Shown here one piece after another: positions 52,080 through 63,995 of a stretch of DNA of 64,000 bases. The stretch is from Prorocentrum cordatum (Eukaryota; Sar; Dinophyceae; Prorocentrales; Prorocentraceae). The stretch lies in NCBI GenBank assembly GCA_963575745.1, contig CAUYUJ010011192.1, positions 350,711 through 414,710 of the forward strand, in the 5' to 3' direction. The notes below the pieces were generated by a model. The model was not told where the DNA came from and searched no databases. It saw only the letters and a program-made list of their open reading frames with translations. Each line of letters starts with the position of its first letter. The stretch's first letter is position 1. The position numbers and the translations under genes were made by a program.

Positions 52080-52975
52080 AGATCAGTCAGCCTTTGACGC
52101 CTACTCAGCCTGTGCCGACTCAGGAGCTCTTGCCTGGCCCAGTCCGCTCTTGCGCCTGAGGTAGGCTTGAGCGGCGGAAGGGGCTTTCTTGCACAAATCG
52201 AAACCATCTATTCCCCCTTGAAGTTTCTCAAGCCTCTCTAGGCCGCAGGTATCACGATTGATAGGTTTTGACGGTCAGAGACGGCCATCGGGTTTGACGC
52301 CCCCCACCCTGGCGTGAAAGTCAAGGCGGTCGACGCCCTCAGGGGGCTCCCCAAACAGTCATCAACCCTTTTTGGGTGAGGCAAGGGTCACACAACACAA
52401 CCATGTTACTGTGTCATGTGATGGCCTGTTCTGCCGTGATACTCCTCTCCATTGCCCGTTGCTGTGTTCAAAAGCATTGGACAGTATTCCATTGAATTTC
52501 TCTCTAGCATGTGATGCTGTACTATGTACAATTATGCTCTCGACGGGCCGGCGTAACGTCGTGACGCCTGGGCGACACCGTCGAGTTGTGGCCACTGTAT
52601 ACGCGATGTTGTGCTAAAGTGTGTGTGTGGTAGGGTCATGCCCCGATGAAGAATGAGACGATGTGTCCCTTAATGGTATGATGCTGACGGGCCGGCGTGA
52701 CGACGTGTTGCCTGTCACGCCAGGAACATCGTCGTATCGATCATTGGTGTGACTCTTGATTCCTGTCGACGCTGACCAACATGTACGTACGGTGTACTAG
52801 TTCACGACATCCTTCTGCCCTCCCGTTGTCTCATTCATGAACGTATGCTCTATCATGCACGCTTCTGCCTCAATATGCTTTGGTACGTTCTGTTATACTC
52901 TGCCCTTCGGCACCATGTTAGGGCATGACTTGTTCTCTCAATTTATGTTCTAATATGATGTGTTCCGTGATGGGG
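52080..52975. other. Gene-poor stretch with a duplicated GACGGGCCGGCGT block
   Basis: GACGGGCCGGCGTAACGTCG (about 52543) and GACGGGCCGGCGTGACGACG (about 52687) start two related segments of about 45 bp, each containing a CCTG then a CGTCG stretch. No coding motif. Confidence 0.5.
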
Positions 52976-52979
52976 TTGC

Positions 52980-54865
52980 CGGCCCGAAACCTACCAACGC
53001 CCCCCTCCTGGCCCCGGCACCCCCACCCCAGGAAAGCTCAGGTATTGGGACACCCCACACGACAATTTCTCGCCCGACACCCACCAACGCCCCCTTCCTG
53101 GCCCCGGCGCCCCCACCCAAGAGAGCCCAGTTCTTGGGACCCCCCCCCAAGAATTCCTCACCCGAAACCTACCAGCGCCCCCCTCCTGGCCCCGACACCC
53201 CCGCCCCAGGAGAGCTGTTCTTGGGGTTCCCCACGCGACAATTTCTCGCCCGAAATCAACCAACGCCTCTCTCCTGGCCCCAGCACCCCCACCCCAGAGG
53301 AGCTCAGTTCTTGGGATCCTCTTCGCGACAATTTCTCACCCGAAACCTACCAACGCCCCCCTCCTGGCCCTGGCACCCCGCCCCAGGAGAGCTCAGTTCT
53401 TGGGGCCCCCCACACAGCAATTTCGCGCCTGAAATATACCAACGCCCCCCTCCTGGCCCTGGCACCCCGCCCCAAGAGAGTTCAGTTCTTGGGGCCCCCC
53501 ACACACACAACAATTTCGCGCCCGAAACCTACCAACGCCCTCCTCCTGGCCCGGGCACCCCCGCCCCAAGAGAGATCAGTTCCCGGGACCCCCCACACGA
53601 CAATTTCTCGCCCGAGCCCGACCAACGCCCTCCTCCTGGCCCCGGCACCACCACCCCAGGAGAGCTCAGTTCTTGCATGGGACCCCCCACGCGGCAATTT
53701 CTCGCCCGAAACCTACCAACGCCATTTTCCTGGCCCCGGCACCCAACCCCAAGAGAGCTCAGTTAGTGGGAGCCCCCATACGACAATTTCTCGCCCGAAA
53801 CCTACCAACGTTCCCCTCCTGGCCCCGGCACCCCCACCCCAGGAGAGCACACTTCTTGGGACCCCCCACGCGACAATTTCTCACCCGAAACCTACCAACG
53901 CTCCCCTCTTGGCCCCAACACCCCCACCCCAGGAGATCTCAGTTCTTGGGACCCCCCACGCGACAATTTCTCGCCCGACACCCACCAACGCTCCCCTCCT
54001 GGCCCCGGCACCGCCACCCCAGGAGAACTCAGTTCTCAGCACCCTCCACACGACAATTTCTCGCGTGGAACCTACCAACGCCCCCCTCCTGGCCCTGGCA
54101 CCCCCGCCCCAGGAGAGCTCAGTTCTCGGCACCCCCCACGCGACAATTGCTCGCCCGAAACCTACCAACGCCCCCCTCCTGGCCCCGGCACCTCGCCCCA
54201 GGATAGCTCAGTTCTTGGGCCCCCCCACGCGACAATTTCTCACCCGAAACCTACCAACTGGCCCCAGCACCCCCACCCCAGGAGAGCTCAGTTCACGGGA
54301 CCCCTCACGCGACAATTTCGCGCCCGAAAACTACCAACGCGCCCCTCCTGGCCCCGGCACCACCCCGCCCCAGGAGAGATCAGTTCTTGGGACGCCCCCA
54401 CACGACAATTTCTCGCCCGAAACCTACCAACGCCCCCCTCCTGGCCCGAGTTCAGTTCTTGGCACCCCCCACACGACAATTTCGCGCCCGAAACCTACCA
54501 GCGCCCCCCTCCTGGCCCCGCCACCGCCACCCCAGGGGAGCTCAGTTCTTGGAACCCCCACGCGACAATTGCTCGCCCGAAACCTACCAACGCCCCCCTC
54601 CCCGCCCGAGCACCGCCACCCCAGGAGAGCTCAGTTCTTGGGGCCGCCCACACGACAATTCCTCACCCGAAACCTACCAACGCCCCCCTCCTGGCCCCAG
54701 CACCCCCACCCCAGAGGAGCTCAGTTCTTGGGACCGCCCACGTGACAATTCCTCGCCCGAAACCTACCAACGCCCCCCTCCTTGCCCTGGCACCCCCTAC
54801 CTCAGGAGAGCTCAGTTTTCGGGGGGCGACAATGTCTCGCCCGAAATCTACCAATGCCAGCCCCT
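52980..54865. repeat. 90-bp minisatellite, ~22 units
   Basis: The unit is AAACCTACCAACGCCCCCCT, CCTGGCCCCGGCACCCCC, ACCCCAGGAGAGCTCAGTTC, TTGGGACCCCCCACGCGACA, ATTTCTCGCCCG. Unit starts fall near 52988, 53078, 53166, 53256, 53347, 53434, 53527, 53617 and so on to about 54847. Shortened units occur near 54250 and 54440. The 90-bp period keeps a Pro/Thr/Ser-rich frame open for about 600 codons on plus. Without a start, motif or conserved partner I treat it as repeat, not a gene. Confidence 0.9.
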
Positions 54866-55189
54866 CGCCCGCCGACCTACTGCCGCCGGCTGAAGGCGGC
54901 CAGCCTCTGCCCTGCATTGCACTGATAGCGCGTGTACGCTTTGCGCGCGACAGATCAGCGCCGGCGCCCTGGCTGCCGCGCCCAGCGCTTCACACCGACC
55001 CCGACTTATGTCTTTTCGTTGCCGACGCGTGACTCCGCTCAGCCATTTCCTTCCTCGTGCGCTCTTCATCAGCGAAGCAGATGTTGCACCTTTGCTTTCC
55101 ATCAGCCTTCTTCGCCGCTCGTTTGGCCTACCAGCTGCTGCATTCCCCTCTCCCGAAAGCGCCCTCGCAGGATGCGCATTTCAAACATC

Positions 55190-55790
55190 CGCGCTGCAAT
55201 GTCGCGCCGTCAACGCAGCGCTTGCACTTAAGGTGTCGATCGGCCGCGCCGTCCCACATCCAATTAGAAAAACAATCGCGCCGCTGCTCCACCTCGCACT
55301 CTGCGCGTACCTTGACGCCCTCCTCGCCTCCACGCGTCGCTGTGCAGCTTCACTGCCAACGCAGCGCTTGCACTTGCGGTGTCGATCGGCCGCGCCGTCC
55401 CACATCCAATTAGAAAAACAATCGTGCCGCTGCTCCACCTCGCACTCTGCGCGCGCCTTGGCGTCCCTCCTCGCCTCCACGCGTCGCCGTGCAGCTTCGC
55501 TGCCAACGCAGCGCTTGCACTTGCGGTGTCGGTCGGCCGCGCCGCCCCACATCCAATTAGACAAACCACCTCTCCGCTGCGCCACCTCGCACCCTGAGCA
55601 TGCCTTCGCGTCCTTCCTCGCCTCCACGCGTCGCTGTGCAGCTTCACTGCCAACGCAGCGCTTGCACTTGCAGCGTCGATCGGCCACGCCGTCCCACATC
55701 CGATCAACAATTTTTTACCGCTGCGCCACCTCGCAAAACGCGCAAATGATCGCGTCCTTCGTCGCTGCCATATCCCGAAGTGCAGATGCA
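55190..55790 (-). repeat. 147-bp (49-residue) Cys-rich repeat array in the Helitron tail
   Basis: On plus, the landmark CCAATTAGA recurs at about 55260, 55406 and 55553, with a variant at about 55700: a period of 146-147 bp. On minus each unit encodes RHRKCKRCVGSEAAQRRVEA, a CxxC followed about 25 residues later by a second Cys pair (ACSGCEVAQRR) in the best copies, and WMWDGAADR. One 1-bp-short unit breaks the frame. It continues the Cys-rich tail of the Helitron protein. Confidence 0.75.
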
Positions 55791-56464
55791 ACTTCTACGC
55801 ACTTCGCGCATTGCATCAACGCGTTCGACACGTGAGCCACCATGTACTCGGAAAGCTCGTTTCTACTTTTGAAGATTCCGCATGTGCAACACACGCGCAC
55901 TTTGTCCTCTTCGGCGCGCGCCTTCTCCTCCTTTCCTTGCAACTTCTTACACGATTTGCATGTGAGTTCGTCAATGCACTGCTCCGCGTTGGCAATTTCG
56001 ACCCGCGTGCGCTCCTGGCCGCAGCGCGAACACTTCAGATGCCTCTTCAGCTCCTCGCACTCGAGGCACATCCCTCCTTTACATCGAGCGTTCCCTGCCT
56101 TATCCCATTGAGACTCCACGAAAGCATCCTCGTGCTTCCGCTCCTCGCATACGTAACACTTTCGCCTCTCGGGACAGTCAACGCAACGCCGTGACGTCAG
56201 CTTCGAGCTGTGGTGCTGGGATCTGCGGAATGCATCCTGGCCCCTCCACAGGAACCACTGCATGCACTGCCACGGCGTGCCCGTGCTCTCTCTGCCTTCC
56301 AAGCACAGGTTGCACACGCGGAGACCGTCGCCCCGGCCACACTGCCCGAGAACATACTGATTCTTATACGTGGCCGACGAGATGAGCACGCACTTCTCCG
56401 CAGGCATGAACTCCTTCTCGATTGCATCCCAATCCATGGGATACCCCCGCAAAGACTGCAACAA
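55715..56464 (-). CDS. Cys-rich zinc-binding tail of the Helitron protein
   Basis: An open frame of 249 codons with many Cys pairs: LGQCGRGDGLRVCNLCLEGR, SRRCVDCPERRKCYVCEERK, KGGMCLECEELKRHLKCSRC, DELTCKSCKKLQGKEEKARA, RVCCTCGIFKSRNELSEYMV, QCAKCVEVASALRDMAATKD, AIICAFCEVAQR. Spacing suggests five or six small C4 modules, likely zinc-binding, of unknown role. Position right after the helicase suggests a C-terminal extension of the Helitron protein. It runs into the 49-residue repeats. Its upstream join to motif VI needs a frame change near 56470. Confidence 0.6.
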   Translation of the reverse strand: MLQSLRGYPMDWDAIEKEFMPAEKCVLISSATYKNQYVLGQCGRGDGLRVCNLCLEGRESTGTPWQCMQWFLWRGQDAFRRSQHHSSKLTSRRCVDCPERRKCYVCEERKHEDAFVESQWDKAGNARCKGGMCLECEELKRHLKCSRCGQERTRVEIANAEQCIDELTCKSCKKLQGKEEKARAEEDKVRVCCTCGIFKSRNELSEYMVAHVSNALMQCAKCVEVASALRDMAATKDAIICAFCEVAQR

Positions 56465-56489
56465 TAATCCGGGCCGCTTTTCGCTCTTT

Positions 56490-58841
56490 CTGAGTGCGCG
56501 GCGCGCGGTCGAAAGGCCGAAATATCAACGTGTCCTCACGGCGGCGCGCTCGCGTCAGAGCCGCGTAACTCGACGACGGCGACGTGCCCCCGCCAATCAT
56601 CAGATCCACGATGACACTCCACTTATATAAAAGTCTGTCTGGACCTGTGCTGAATGGGCGGTCGCCCCAAACGCTGGGGCCATGGGAAGCTGCCGCCGCT
56701 TCGCTCTCAGACGCGGACGCGGCCGGCCCTTGTCCACGAACCAATCTTGTCTCTGCGGGCTCACTGGGTGCAGGCCCGGCGCTCGGAGCCCCGGAATCGT
56801 CCACTTGCATTGGATTCTGCCCCCTGCCCTCGTCGACACGGATAAATATAACGTTCGGCGTCTTCTGCAAAATGGTCTCCTCCCCGGGAAACGCGAGCCG
56901 CTCCTTCGTCGCCACCGCGCACCCATGAATGCACGGTCCCCACGCGTCCCGGGAGCAGGTGCTTGTCCTCGCTGCGATCGACGTGATCGGCGAGGGCCAC
57001 GGGCATTCCTTCCGCGATTGGCAGAAACCCATGCAGGTCTCCGCTCTCCTTGTCGTGGCGCTGCAGCCAGGCCATCTTTTGGCGCGGCAAATCCGGCCGC
57101 TCGCGCAGCGCGTCCGGAGCGGGGGTGTCGCGCGCAAGGATGTGCACCATCGGCTTCTCGTGCAGTCGGGCATGCTGCGACGCTCGGAATTGTCTCACTG
57201 CACGTCGTTCTTCGGGAACACTCCGGGGGCGCACCGAAACTTCGCCGCGCGCATGCGCGGGTCATCTGGACCATAGATGACGAGGCGGCGCCGTTCGCGT
57301 TCATGCCGGCACTCCTCACATTCCTGTCTGCGGATACCCTTCGGGGCCACTGAGCGCTGACAGCGTGCTCCGACGGCTTCCTTCTGCGAGACCCCCGCGC
57401 CGTCACGCGAGGCCTTGCATCTCGCGTTTCTACAGCCAACCTAACTATGGGGCCAACTCCCCGGGACACCACTATCACGCCCGTGCAAAAAGGCACGTGC
57501 GTCTTCCGTGAGGGCTCCTCTGCGGAACTCCTCTTGCGCGGATTTCAGCCAGGCATGGTCGCAGCGCTCGCACTCCACTGGCTCCGTTACTCCCTGCGCG
57601 CCTTCCTGACCACCCCCCCGCAGGAGAGCTTGCCCATGTAGCACTGGCGGGAGCGAGGTATACTTCCGAGCCTACGCGAGGCGCTCTGTTGGCACGTCTG
57701 CGAAGAACCCTCCGTCCGGAGGCGCCAGCTGCCAAACATCTCCGCTCAGCACGACGTTCAAACCGCCGAAGAGTCGCGGCGCTCCATCCTCCCCGCGCTT
57801 CTGGGCGCCCACGCCCCGCATAGCGCTGCGCAGCTGCTGGTCCACTTCGGCGAGCTGCCGGGCGCTGACCATGCTGATATCGCACTGAAGTTTCACGCCC
57901 CCCCCCTTCTCGTCGCCGCGCTTCACGGCGGGAGTGCCGCAGGCGTGATGCATGGTGTCTCCACCGAGCAACTGCGCCATGACTGCCTGGAAGGCCGTGA
58001 TCCGGAAATGGACGCCAATCGCCCACTTCAATAAACATTCGAACAGCTCCTTCCGCAGAATAGGCAGCACGCGCGATGTCCCTGTGCCGGGCCCTCCGTG
58101 CACGCGCCAACGCAGCGGGTCACCCATGCCCGCGCCCCCCAGCGCCCCCCCGCCCAGCTCTCGCATCGCCCTCTGTGCTACCTGCTTCGCAATTTCGAAC
58201 TGCTTCGCGTTGACAACGCGCCGGCCTGTGTCTTTGTCAGTCCTGAACTCCAGCTTCCTGAGCCATTCTGCCACCTGGCCTGATGTCGCCCCTGCCTGCG
58301 CCTCCACCTTCCCACTCCCTTCCTCCGCCGCCAGTCTGTCGGCGATTGATTTCTCTCTGTTGCGCGACGCCCGTGCTGCGGCCTGCACGGATTCCAGATC
58401 ACAGATGACGGCTTTCGGCCACGCGTTTCGCACATGACGGAGCAACTTTTCGCTCGGGCGCTGGCCCCGCACTTCCTGGGCCACGGCCATACCTGCTTTC
58501 GAGTTCTCGCAATGGGAACATCCACCTAGACCACCCTCCAGCCCACCGTCTTCTCCTCCACCACTGCTGTCATCGTCGCCGACGTCCCGCTTCCGACCGC
58601 CGACGCGCGACTTCAGAGCCTCGTCCAGCTGGTCGATTCCAACCTCCAAGTCTTCGTCGCTTACGTCCTCATCGCTCCGCGCGTCCTCATGCTCCGCACC
58701 ACTCGGGCGCACGCGATACACGCTCAGGAATTTTCCCACGTGCCGCGCAACCTCTTCCGACTGCACTCCGCCGTCCAACCGCGAAGCCACGGCGGCCTCC
58801 CACGTTTTCGAGCCCCGTCGCAGCGCGCCTGCGAACGCCAC
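56490..58841 (-). pseudogene. PIF1-type helicase of the Helitron (damaged)
   Basis: The frame 58841-57672 ends with helicase motifs: Walker A reads VHGGPGTGTSRVLP (residues 249-256 GGPGTGTS), so the essential Lys is Thr; Walker B reads LQCDISMVSA where DEISM is usual; motif III is LSGDVWQLAPPDGG. A TAG at 57672 interrupts the frame, which continues as ARKYTSLPPVLHGQALL and CERCDHAWLKSAQEEFRRGA to 57441. The frame 57234-56761 has the next block, PIAEGMPVALADHVDRSEDK. Motif VI, GGGTSPSSSYAALTRARRRE, lies near 56590-56530 in another frame. The order is normal for PIF1/RecD2 helicases that unwind the Helitron strand. This copy cannot hydrolyse ATP if these residues are real. Confidence 0.8.
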
Positions 58842-58911
58842 GTGATCGTCTGCCTCTGACTGCCGCAGCGTCCACGGGTGGAACTAGGATATTACAGCCC
58901 GCGCGGACCGC

Positions 58912-61768
58912 TCAGCTTCTCCATTTCGGCTGCGAGGCACCGGAGCCCCGAAGAACGTTGGCGACAAAGGCCTCTTGTTCCTGACAAGATCCCACGTGTG
59001 TCGCAGATGCCGGCATCCGTCTGCGTCTGGAAAATGCCACCCAATCTTTTCCTGCGTCGCCCTTCACCATGTAGTCCACCCCAGGCATTAGCTCTTCCGC
59101 CTGCCCCTGATCCCGACCATGCGCCTTCATTGTATGCCCCCCTGTCGCCGTCAAAAACGCATGGTGCCTGTCCCGATCGGCTTTGGCGCCCCTAATACTG
59201 GCAAGGTACGCCACGAGCACAGGCCTCCAATACGTCGCGAAGTCGCGCGGCGACGAGCGCCACAGGCCGCCCCGCTTCGGGCGAAGTCCGCACAACGTGG
59301 CCACGTCCCTGATCGTGACTTTCCGCCGCCTTGGGTTTCGCATATCCACCTCCGCAAACTGCGCTGTGCGCTCTCCGGTTGAGCCGTCGGACAGCCTTTC
59401 AACCGTTTCTACGTACTCGCGTCCGTAGAAACTGGTCGTCTGACAGGTCTTGATCGGCTCTGCCGACGTCACATCGTTATCCATGGCATGCGCTCGAAGA
59501 TTCACACACCCCACCTGGCCGCGAAGGGTGCCCTTCCCGTAGGCGTCGCTCATGATGCACGTCGTCATCCGCTTACCCACGTAAATCGCGTTCTCCCCGT
59601 GCAACTGCTGGCTGAGCTTCTCGATCCCTTTGGAGCACTCGCGGACTTCATGGAAGGCCATAGGCTGCCGCTTCGTGCAGTAATCGCACGCGTACCCTGC
59701 CTGGGCGTCCTGAGCCATCTGGACCACCTGGAAGATAGCTGCGTTGTTTTGCTTCTGCGCACACCCCTTCCCGCACGTGCAGCTTTCGCTGGTGATCGGC
59801 AACCTGTGCGGCAGCTGCACGCCCGGATTGAAACGCTGCGCGGCAAACATTCATGGGTGTGTCCCATTCAGACTCTCATGGTTCATGGGCCCATGCAAAC
59901 TCCCGATGCGGCTCCGCCTGCCTGCCTTCGGCATATCCAGCTGCGACGCCAGCCCTGGACAGATCACAGCCGGATGATCGATGAGCTGCGTCGTTCGTGG
60001 GAAATCGGCCTTACAGAGCTTCGGGATGTCCTTCCGACGACACGCTGGCAAGGGCACCCTCTCCCCCGTCTCTGGGCTCTCCAGTTGCACGTGGTGCTGC
60101 TTCCGCTCTTGAAGGTACTGCACATCCTCGTCGAGGTACGCTCCCTCCCACGCGCGCGCCTTCTCCGCCTCCTCCACCGGCGCAACTCCCTGCCCCGGCC
60201 TTCGAGTCTGATGCGTCGGACGGCACGCCGGCCCACATTCAGTCTTGTATTCTGGCCACGCGGCCTCCGCTCCTGCCAGATTCCTATTCAGACCGTCTGG
60301 GATGACACGCGCTGAGTACTCCCGACGGCAAACCCGCCGCTTGTACTCTTACAGCTGCTTAACAAACTCCCGCCCCCATCCGTCCGCATTGTTCCGAACG
60401 AGATCAAAGATTTTGTCCAGCGGCGCGTGCTGGCGCAAACGCTGTACGAACACCTGGCAGTGCGCATGGAGCGCGCCCGTTGACTTCTGCGCTTCGATGG
60501 AGACATAGCACGCGCCCACCCTGCCGAACACCCCACCTTCCGGTGCGGCGTTGCTGCCGAACAAGTCCTGGCACGGCGACATTTGCTCAATGGTTGCATC
60601 CAGGGCAGTTCGGACAAGTGCGCACTCCGAGAAGATGCCGCATCGTCGCGTCCACAATCACACGGAAACGTTCCACGCTTGCCATCGGACCCCGAGCGAG
60701 CATCTCCCAGCGCTCCGCCCAGGAAGGCACTTGCGACAAGATCGCCGCCAGCGGGACTTCCAAACGTGCATCATCAGTCTCTGGAGCGACCTGCGGCCAC
60801 TCCCGACCCCCAGCTGCCCGCGACGCATCCGCGTCGTTCGCCGCTTTGTGGGCGGGGTCACGCCGTCGCGTCCGCGATAACCGCGCCATGATCAGATTGT
60901 GCCCTTCGTCGGGAGAGAAGGTGACGAAAATCGGCACACCGTACCGTGCGCGGAGCGCGTTCCTTTGGAGACGCATGACCCGTCGCGTCTCCTGCGCCCG
61001 TGGTAGCCGCCGAGACGCGTGCTCGATGTTCGCGAGCAACTTGTGGGCCGCTCTACCGCGTCCCGGGACGTAGCGCACATTCGTCATGGCTCCCATGACC
61101 CATTGCTTCTCACCGTTCACGTCCTGGTATTTGCCCGCCAATGCACGGTGGATCTGCTTCGCCCCTTCGCTGATTTCCTCGGGCGTCATTTGCGCGTCCA
61201 CGCCCTTCGGGTTCGCAGATGCGCACGCAAACCACGCCCTGCTGACATCCACCGCCGAACGAGACACAAAGCTCCACGACGCGAGCCCGAAATACCAATC
61301 GCGCGACAATTGGCTCTCCACGCGAAGACCCACAATGCGAACCCACAGCGGCTTCTCCACCCGCGGTGCCTCTTGAGAACGCCGAGATCGTGGACGCTTC
61401 AAGAACGATGGCATGTCGGGCATGCCTGTGCAATACTTGAAAACGAACGCAAACGCCACGCCGAAATACCGCGGTTCGAATTGATCCATCATTGCGTTCC
61501 CCGTACACACCCGCAAACGATCCACTCGTTCTTTCCTTTCCAGCGCCTCCGTCACCAATCTCACCTCTTCGTTCTCTTTGGCCGGTGCGACATCGGGCTC
61601 ATTTTCAGGCCCCCCTGCGCGCGCGCTTCTCTTTGCGTTCTTGGTGCTCCGACTCGCCCCCGCTGTCCTCCGTGGGCTCGCTGGTTCCGTCTTGCTCGCA
61701 TCCCGGCGACATCCTCCGTGCAAAACTTCGCAAGGCTTCCACGCGCTGGGCATTGAGATCTCCTTCAT
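58912..61768 (-). pseudogene. Helitron-like domain and HUH Rep nuclease (stops and frameshift)
   Basis: The frame 61768-60587 includes LRVESQLSRDWYFGLASWSF, HKLLANIEHASRRLPRAQET and ARYGVPIFVTFSPDEGHNLI, the Helitron-like N domain. A frame change near 60630 leads to GGVFGRVGACYVSIEAQKST and GALHAHCQVF, where HAH is the metal-binding pair of the HUH motif. TAA at 60349 interrupts the same frame, which continues with VQYLQERKQHHVQLESPETG and VPLPACRRKDIPKLCKADFP. TGA at 59851 is followed by FNPGVQLPHRLPITSESCTC, NNAAIFQVVQMAQDAQAGYA, and CTKRQPMAFHEVRECSKGIE, ending at 58912. Role: nicking and joining in rolling-circle transposition. Confidence 0.8.
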
Positions 61769-63995
61769 CGAAGCTGCTCTTCTCGAGGGCCACTTAGTTG
61801 CCTCTCGTCGCTTCCAGGATCTCCCGCTGCTTCCCCCGTGCCGTCCGGGCGCGGAACTGGCGTCGCTGCTTTCTGCATCTGCATCTCGTCCAGCGCATCG
61901 TCCAGCGGCACCATGCGCATAATCTCCGGCGGCGCATCATGCTCAGGAAGCTCCGTAGCCTTCTTTCGGACCTCTTCCATGCACGCGCGCTGATACGCTC
62001 GGTGCCCACGCATCTTCACCCCCTCGATCAGCCTCGCGACCACTCCCCGACGGACCAACGCCTGATGTACGAACTTCGCCATGCTCACTGCCGTATCGTC
62101 GTCGCCTCCGGACTTCAAAATCATCGACGCTATGTCCGCCACTTCGGCACCGGTCCGCGGCGCCGACGGCGGCCTCGCCTTCGACGCCCGTCCTCCAGGG
62201 CGCCCAGCTGCGCGAGTATGTCCGTCCACGGCATCGGAGAGGACGTCGCGCTCCCGCGAGCAGCCATCCGACGCGCGTTGTTCCCCGCCTCCATGTCCAA
62301 GGATCGTTCGTTTCGATGCCGCTCCTCCCGGGCGAAACGCGCCATCGAAGTCGCGCGCGCGGACGCGCAGATCATCTCGAGCAACGTTACTTTTCCTGCG
62401 GATAGCTCTTCCGGCGAGTAGAAGGTCATCATGCCATTAGCAAGAGCTGCAGGTGGCACGACCGCTCCTCCTCTCGGCCCAGTCACACCCGTTCGGCATT
62501 CCTCGCGCAGCGGCGCCTCGCAACGATCGCATACCGCATTCCCTTCGCGCCAGGATTCCGCGCTGCAGCGCAGGTCTTCGGGGCAACACAACACCTCCAC
62601 GGGCCCATTCAACACTCCTCCGCGCGATCCCGCAGATGCACGTCGCTTCCTGCCTGACCGCATCGATCCACATAACTGTCTACAGACAACTGCTTTCTGA
62701 CGAACGAGCCAGGCAGTCCGAAGATGCCATCCAAATTCGGCGACACCTTCTGCCGCGTAATTGGATTCCCCTGCCGCCCTTCCACGTGAGGCAATTTCCG
62801 CGCGCGCACCATGCAACCCAGAGAACACATTGCCCCCCCCCCCCCCCAACCCTTCTGCATATGCACGGAGACAGCGCTGGTCAATTGCACATGCGGCGAG
62901 AGGAGCCCCTCGACGCACCTTCCATGCCAAGACATCGTTGTGCGCCGACAGGTAGCGCAACTCTTCGCTCTTCTCGTCTTCGGCAGAAACGCAAACCAGC
63001 GAGGTTGCGATTTCCTCGAGCTGCGCGCGATGCTCCTGCAGCAAGTGCGCGCACAGGTCTGCGCCCAAAGCTCCATGCCAAGCGCAGGGCTTCCATCCGT
63101 CCTCCACCCCGCGTTTGAAGGAGCAGCGTTTCCTCGGCAATCCTACTGCTCCGACCGAGTTCGGGACTCCGTCACACAGGGCGGCCCCGTGCGCCGAGAC
63201 AGCTGGCAACGTTGGCGCGTCCTTCAAGTGCTCTGTCGCGACTCTTTCCAAATCCCCCCCCTTTCCGTCGCGGGTCGTCGGGCACTTTTGCAGCGCGGAC
63301 CCGGTGCACGTGCACGGGCGCGTCTGCATGTCACCGCCGTCGCCCTTCTGTGTAGCGCTGGTGCCCGACGTGGCGCGCGTTCCCACCGATGCGCCGCCCG
63401 AGTCGGCAGGGCCGCCGGCTCCCGGCGCTGCAGCGTCACCGGGCTTGGTCTCCCCTGTGAACCGCGGTCGCTTCGCCCTCGCGTCGGCTTCGGTGCCTTC
63501 GGTCTGCTCCGCACTGCCCCCGCTACTCTTTCGGACTTTGGCGCTCGTCATGCCCGGCGCGGCCACCGGCGACTCCAGCTCCGCGCTTTGCCACGCTGGT
63601 TTGCGCGTCGTGCTCGCAGTGTCCGCCCCAGTGCAACTGTATACCTCGAGTGCCGCAACCTCGTCCTCAGCGCGCGCCTCCTCCACGCACGGCCACGCAC
63701 CGAGAATGGGCCCTTCCCCCTCGAGCTCTGACCGGGTAAACGACATGGAAACTCCTAGTCCGGTCGCCTCCAGGAGCCCGTCGAAGCGGGAGCACGTGCG
63801 CAGGATGAACTGGTAGGGCATCGCTACCACTGCCGTGCCGTGCCGGGCCAACGCGAATCTCATGACCTCGCCAGCATGGACGCCGTGTCGGAGATCGCCC
63901 TCATGCGACCCCAACGCCAACCATGCATCTCCGACGGTGCGCAGATCATCCACGCACGCTTCGCAAGCGACACGGCGCCCCTCCTCCGACGCCAA
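61765..63995 (-). pseudogene. N-terminal region of the Helitron protein (5' partial)
   Basis: The frame 63995-62130 runs off the window's right end. It contains Cys clusters (CEACVDD; MQTRPCTCTGSALQKC; LCCPEDLRCS; AVCDRCEAPLREEC) and a block recalled from dinoflagellate Helitrons: LANGMMTFYSPEELSAGKVT, LLEMICASARATSMARFARE, RMAARGSATSSPMPWTDILA. A frame change near 62170 leads to the frame 62229-61765 with SMAKFVHQALVRRGVVARLI, GVKMRGHRAYQRACMEEVRK, PPEIMRMVPLDDALDEMQ. Function of this region is unknown; zinc-finger DNA binding is plausible. Confidence 0.6.

Noticed and set aside
52925-54745. 606-codon open frame on plus, Pro/Thr-rich
   Set aside because: It is the translation of the 90-bp minisatellite; the period is a multiple of three and there is no start context or domain.
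54930-55200. 3' end of the Helitron (hairpin and CTRR)
   Set aside because: I searched by eye beyond the Cys-rich array and found no convincing hairpin followed by CTRR.
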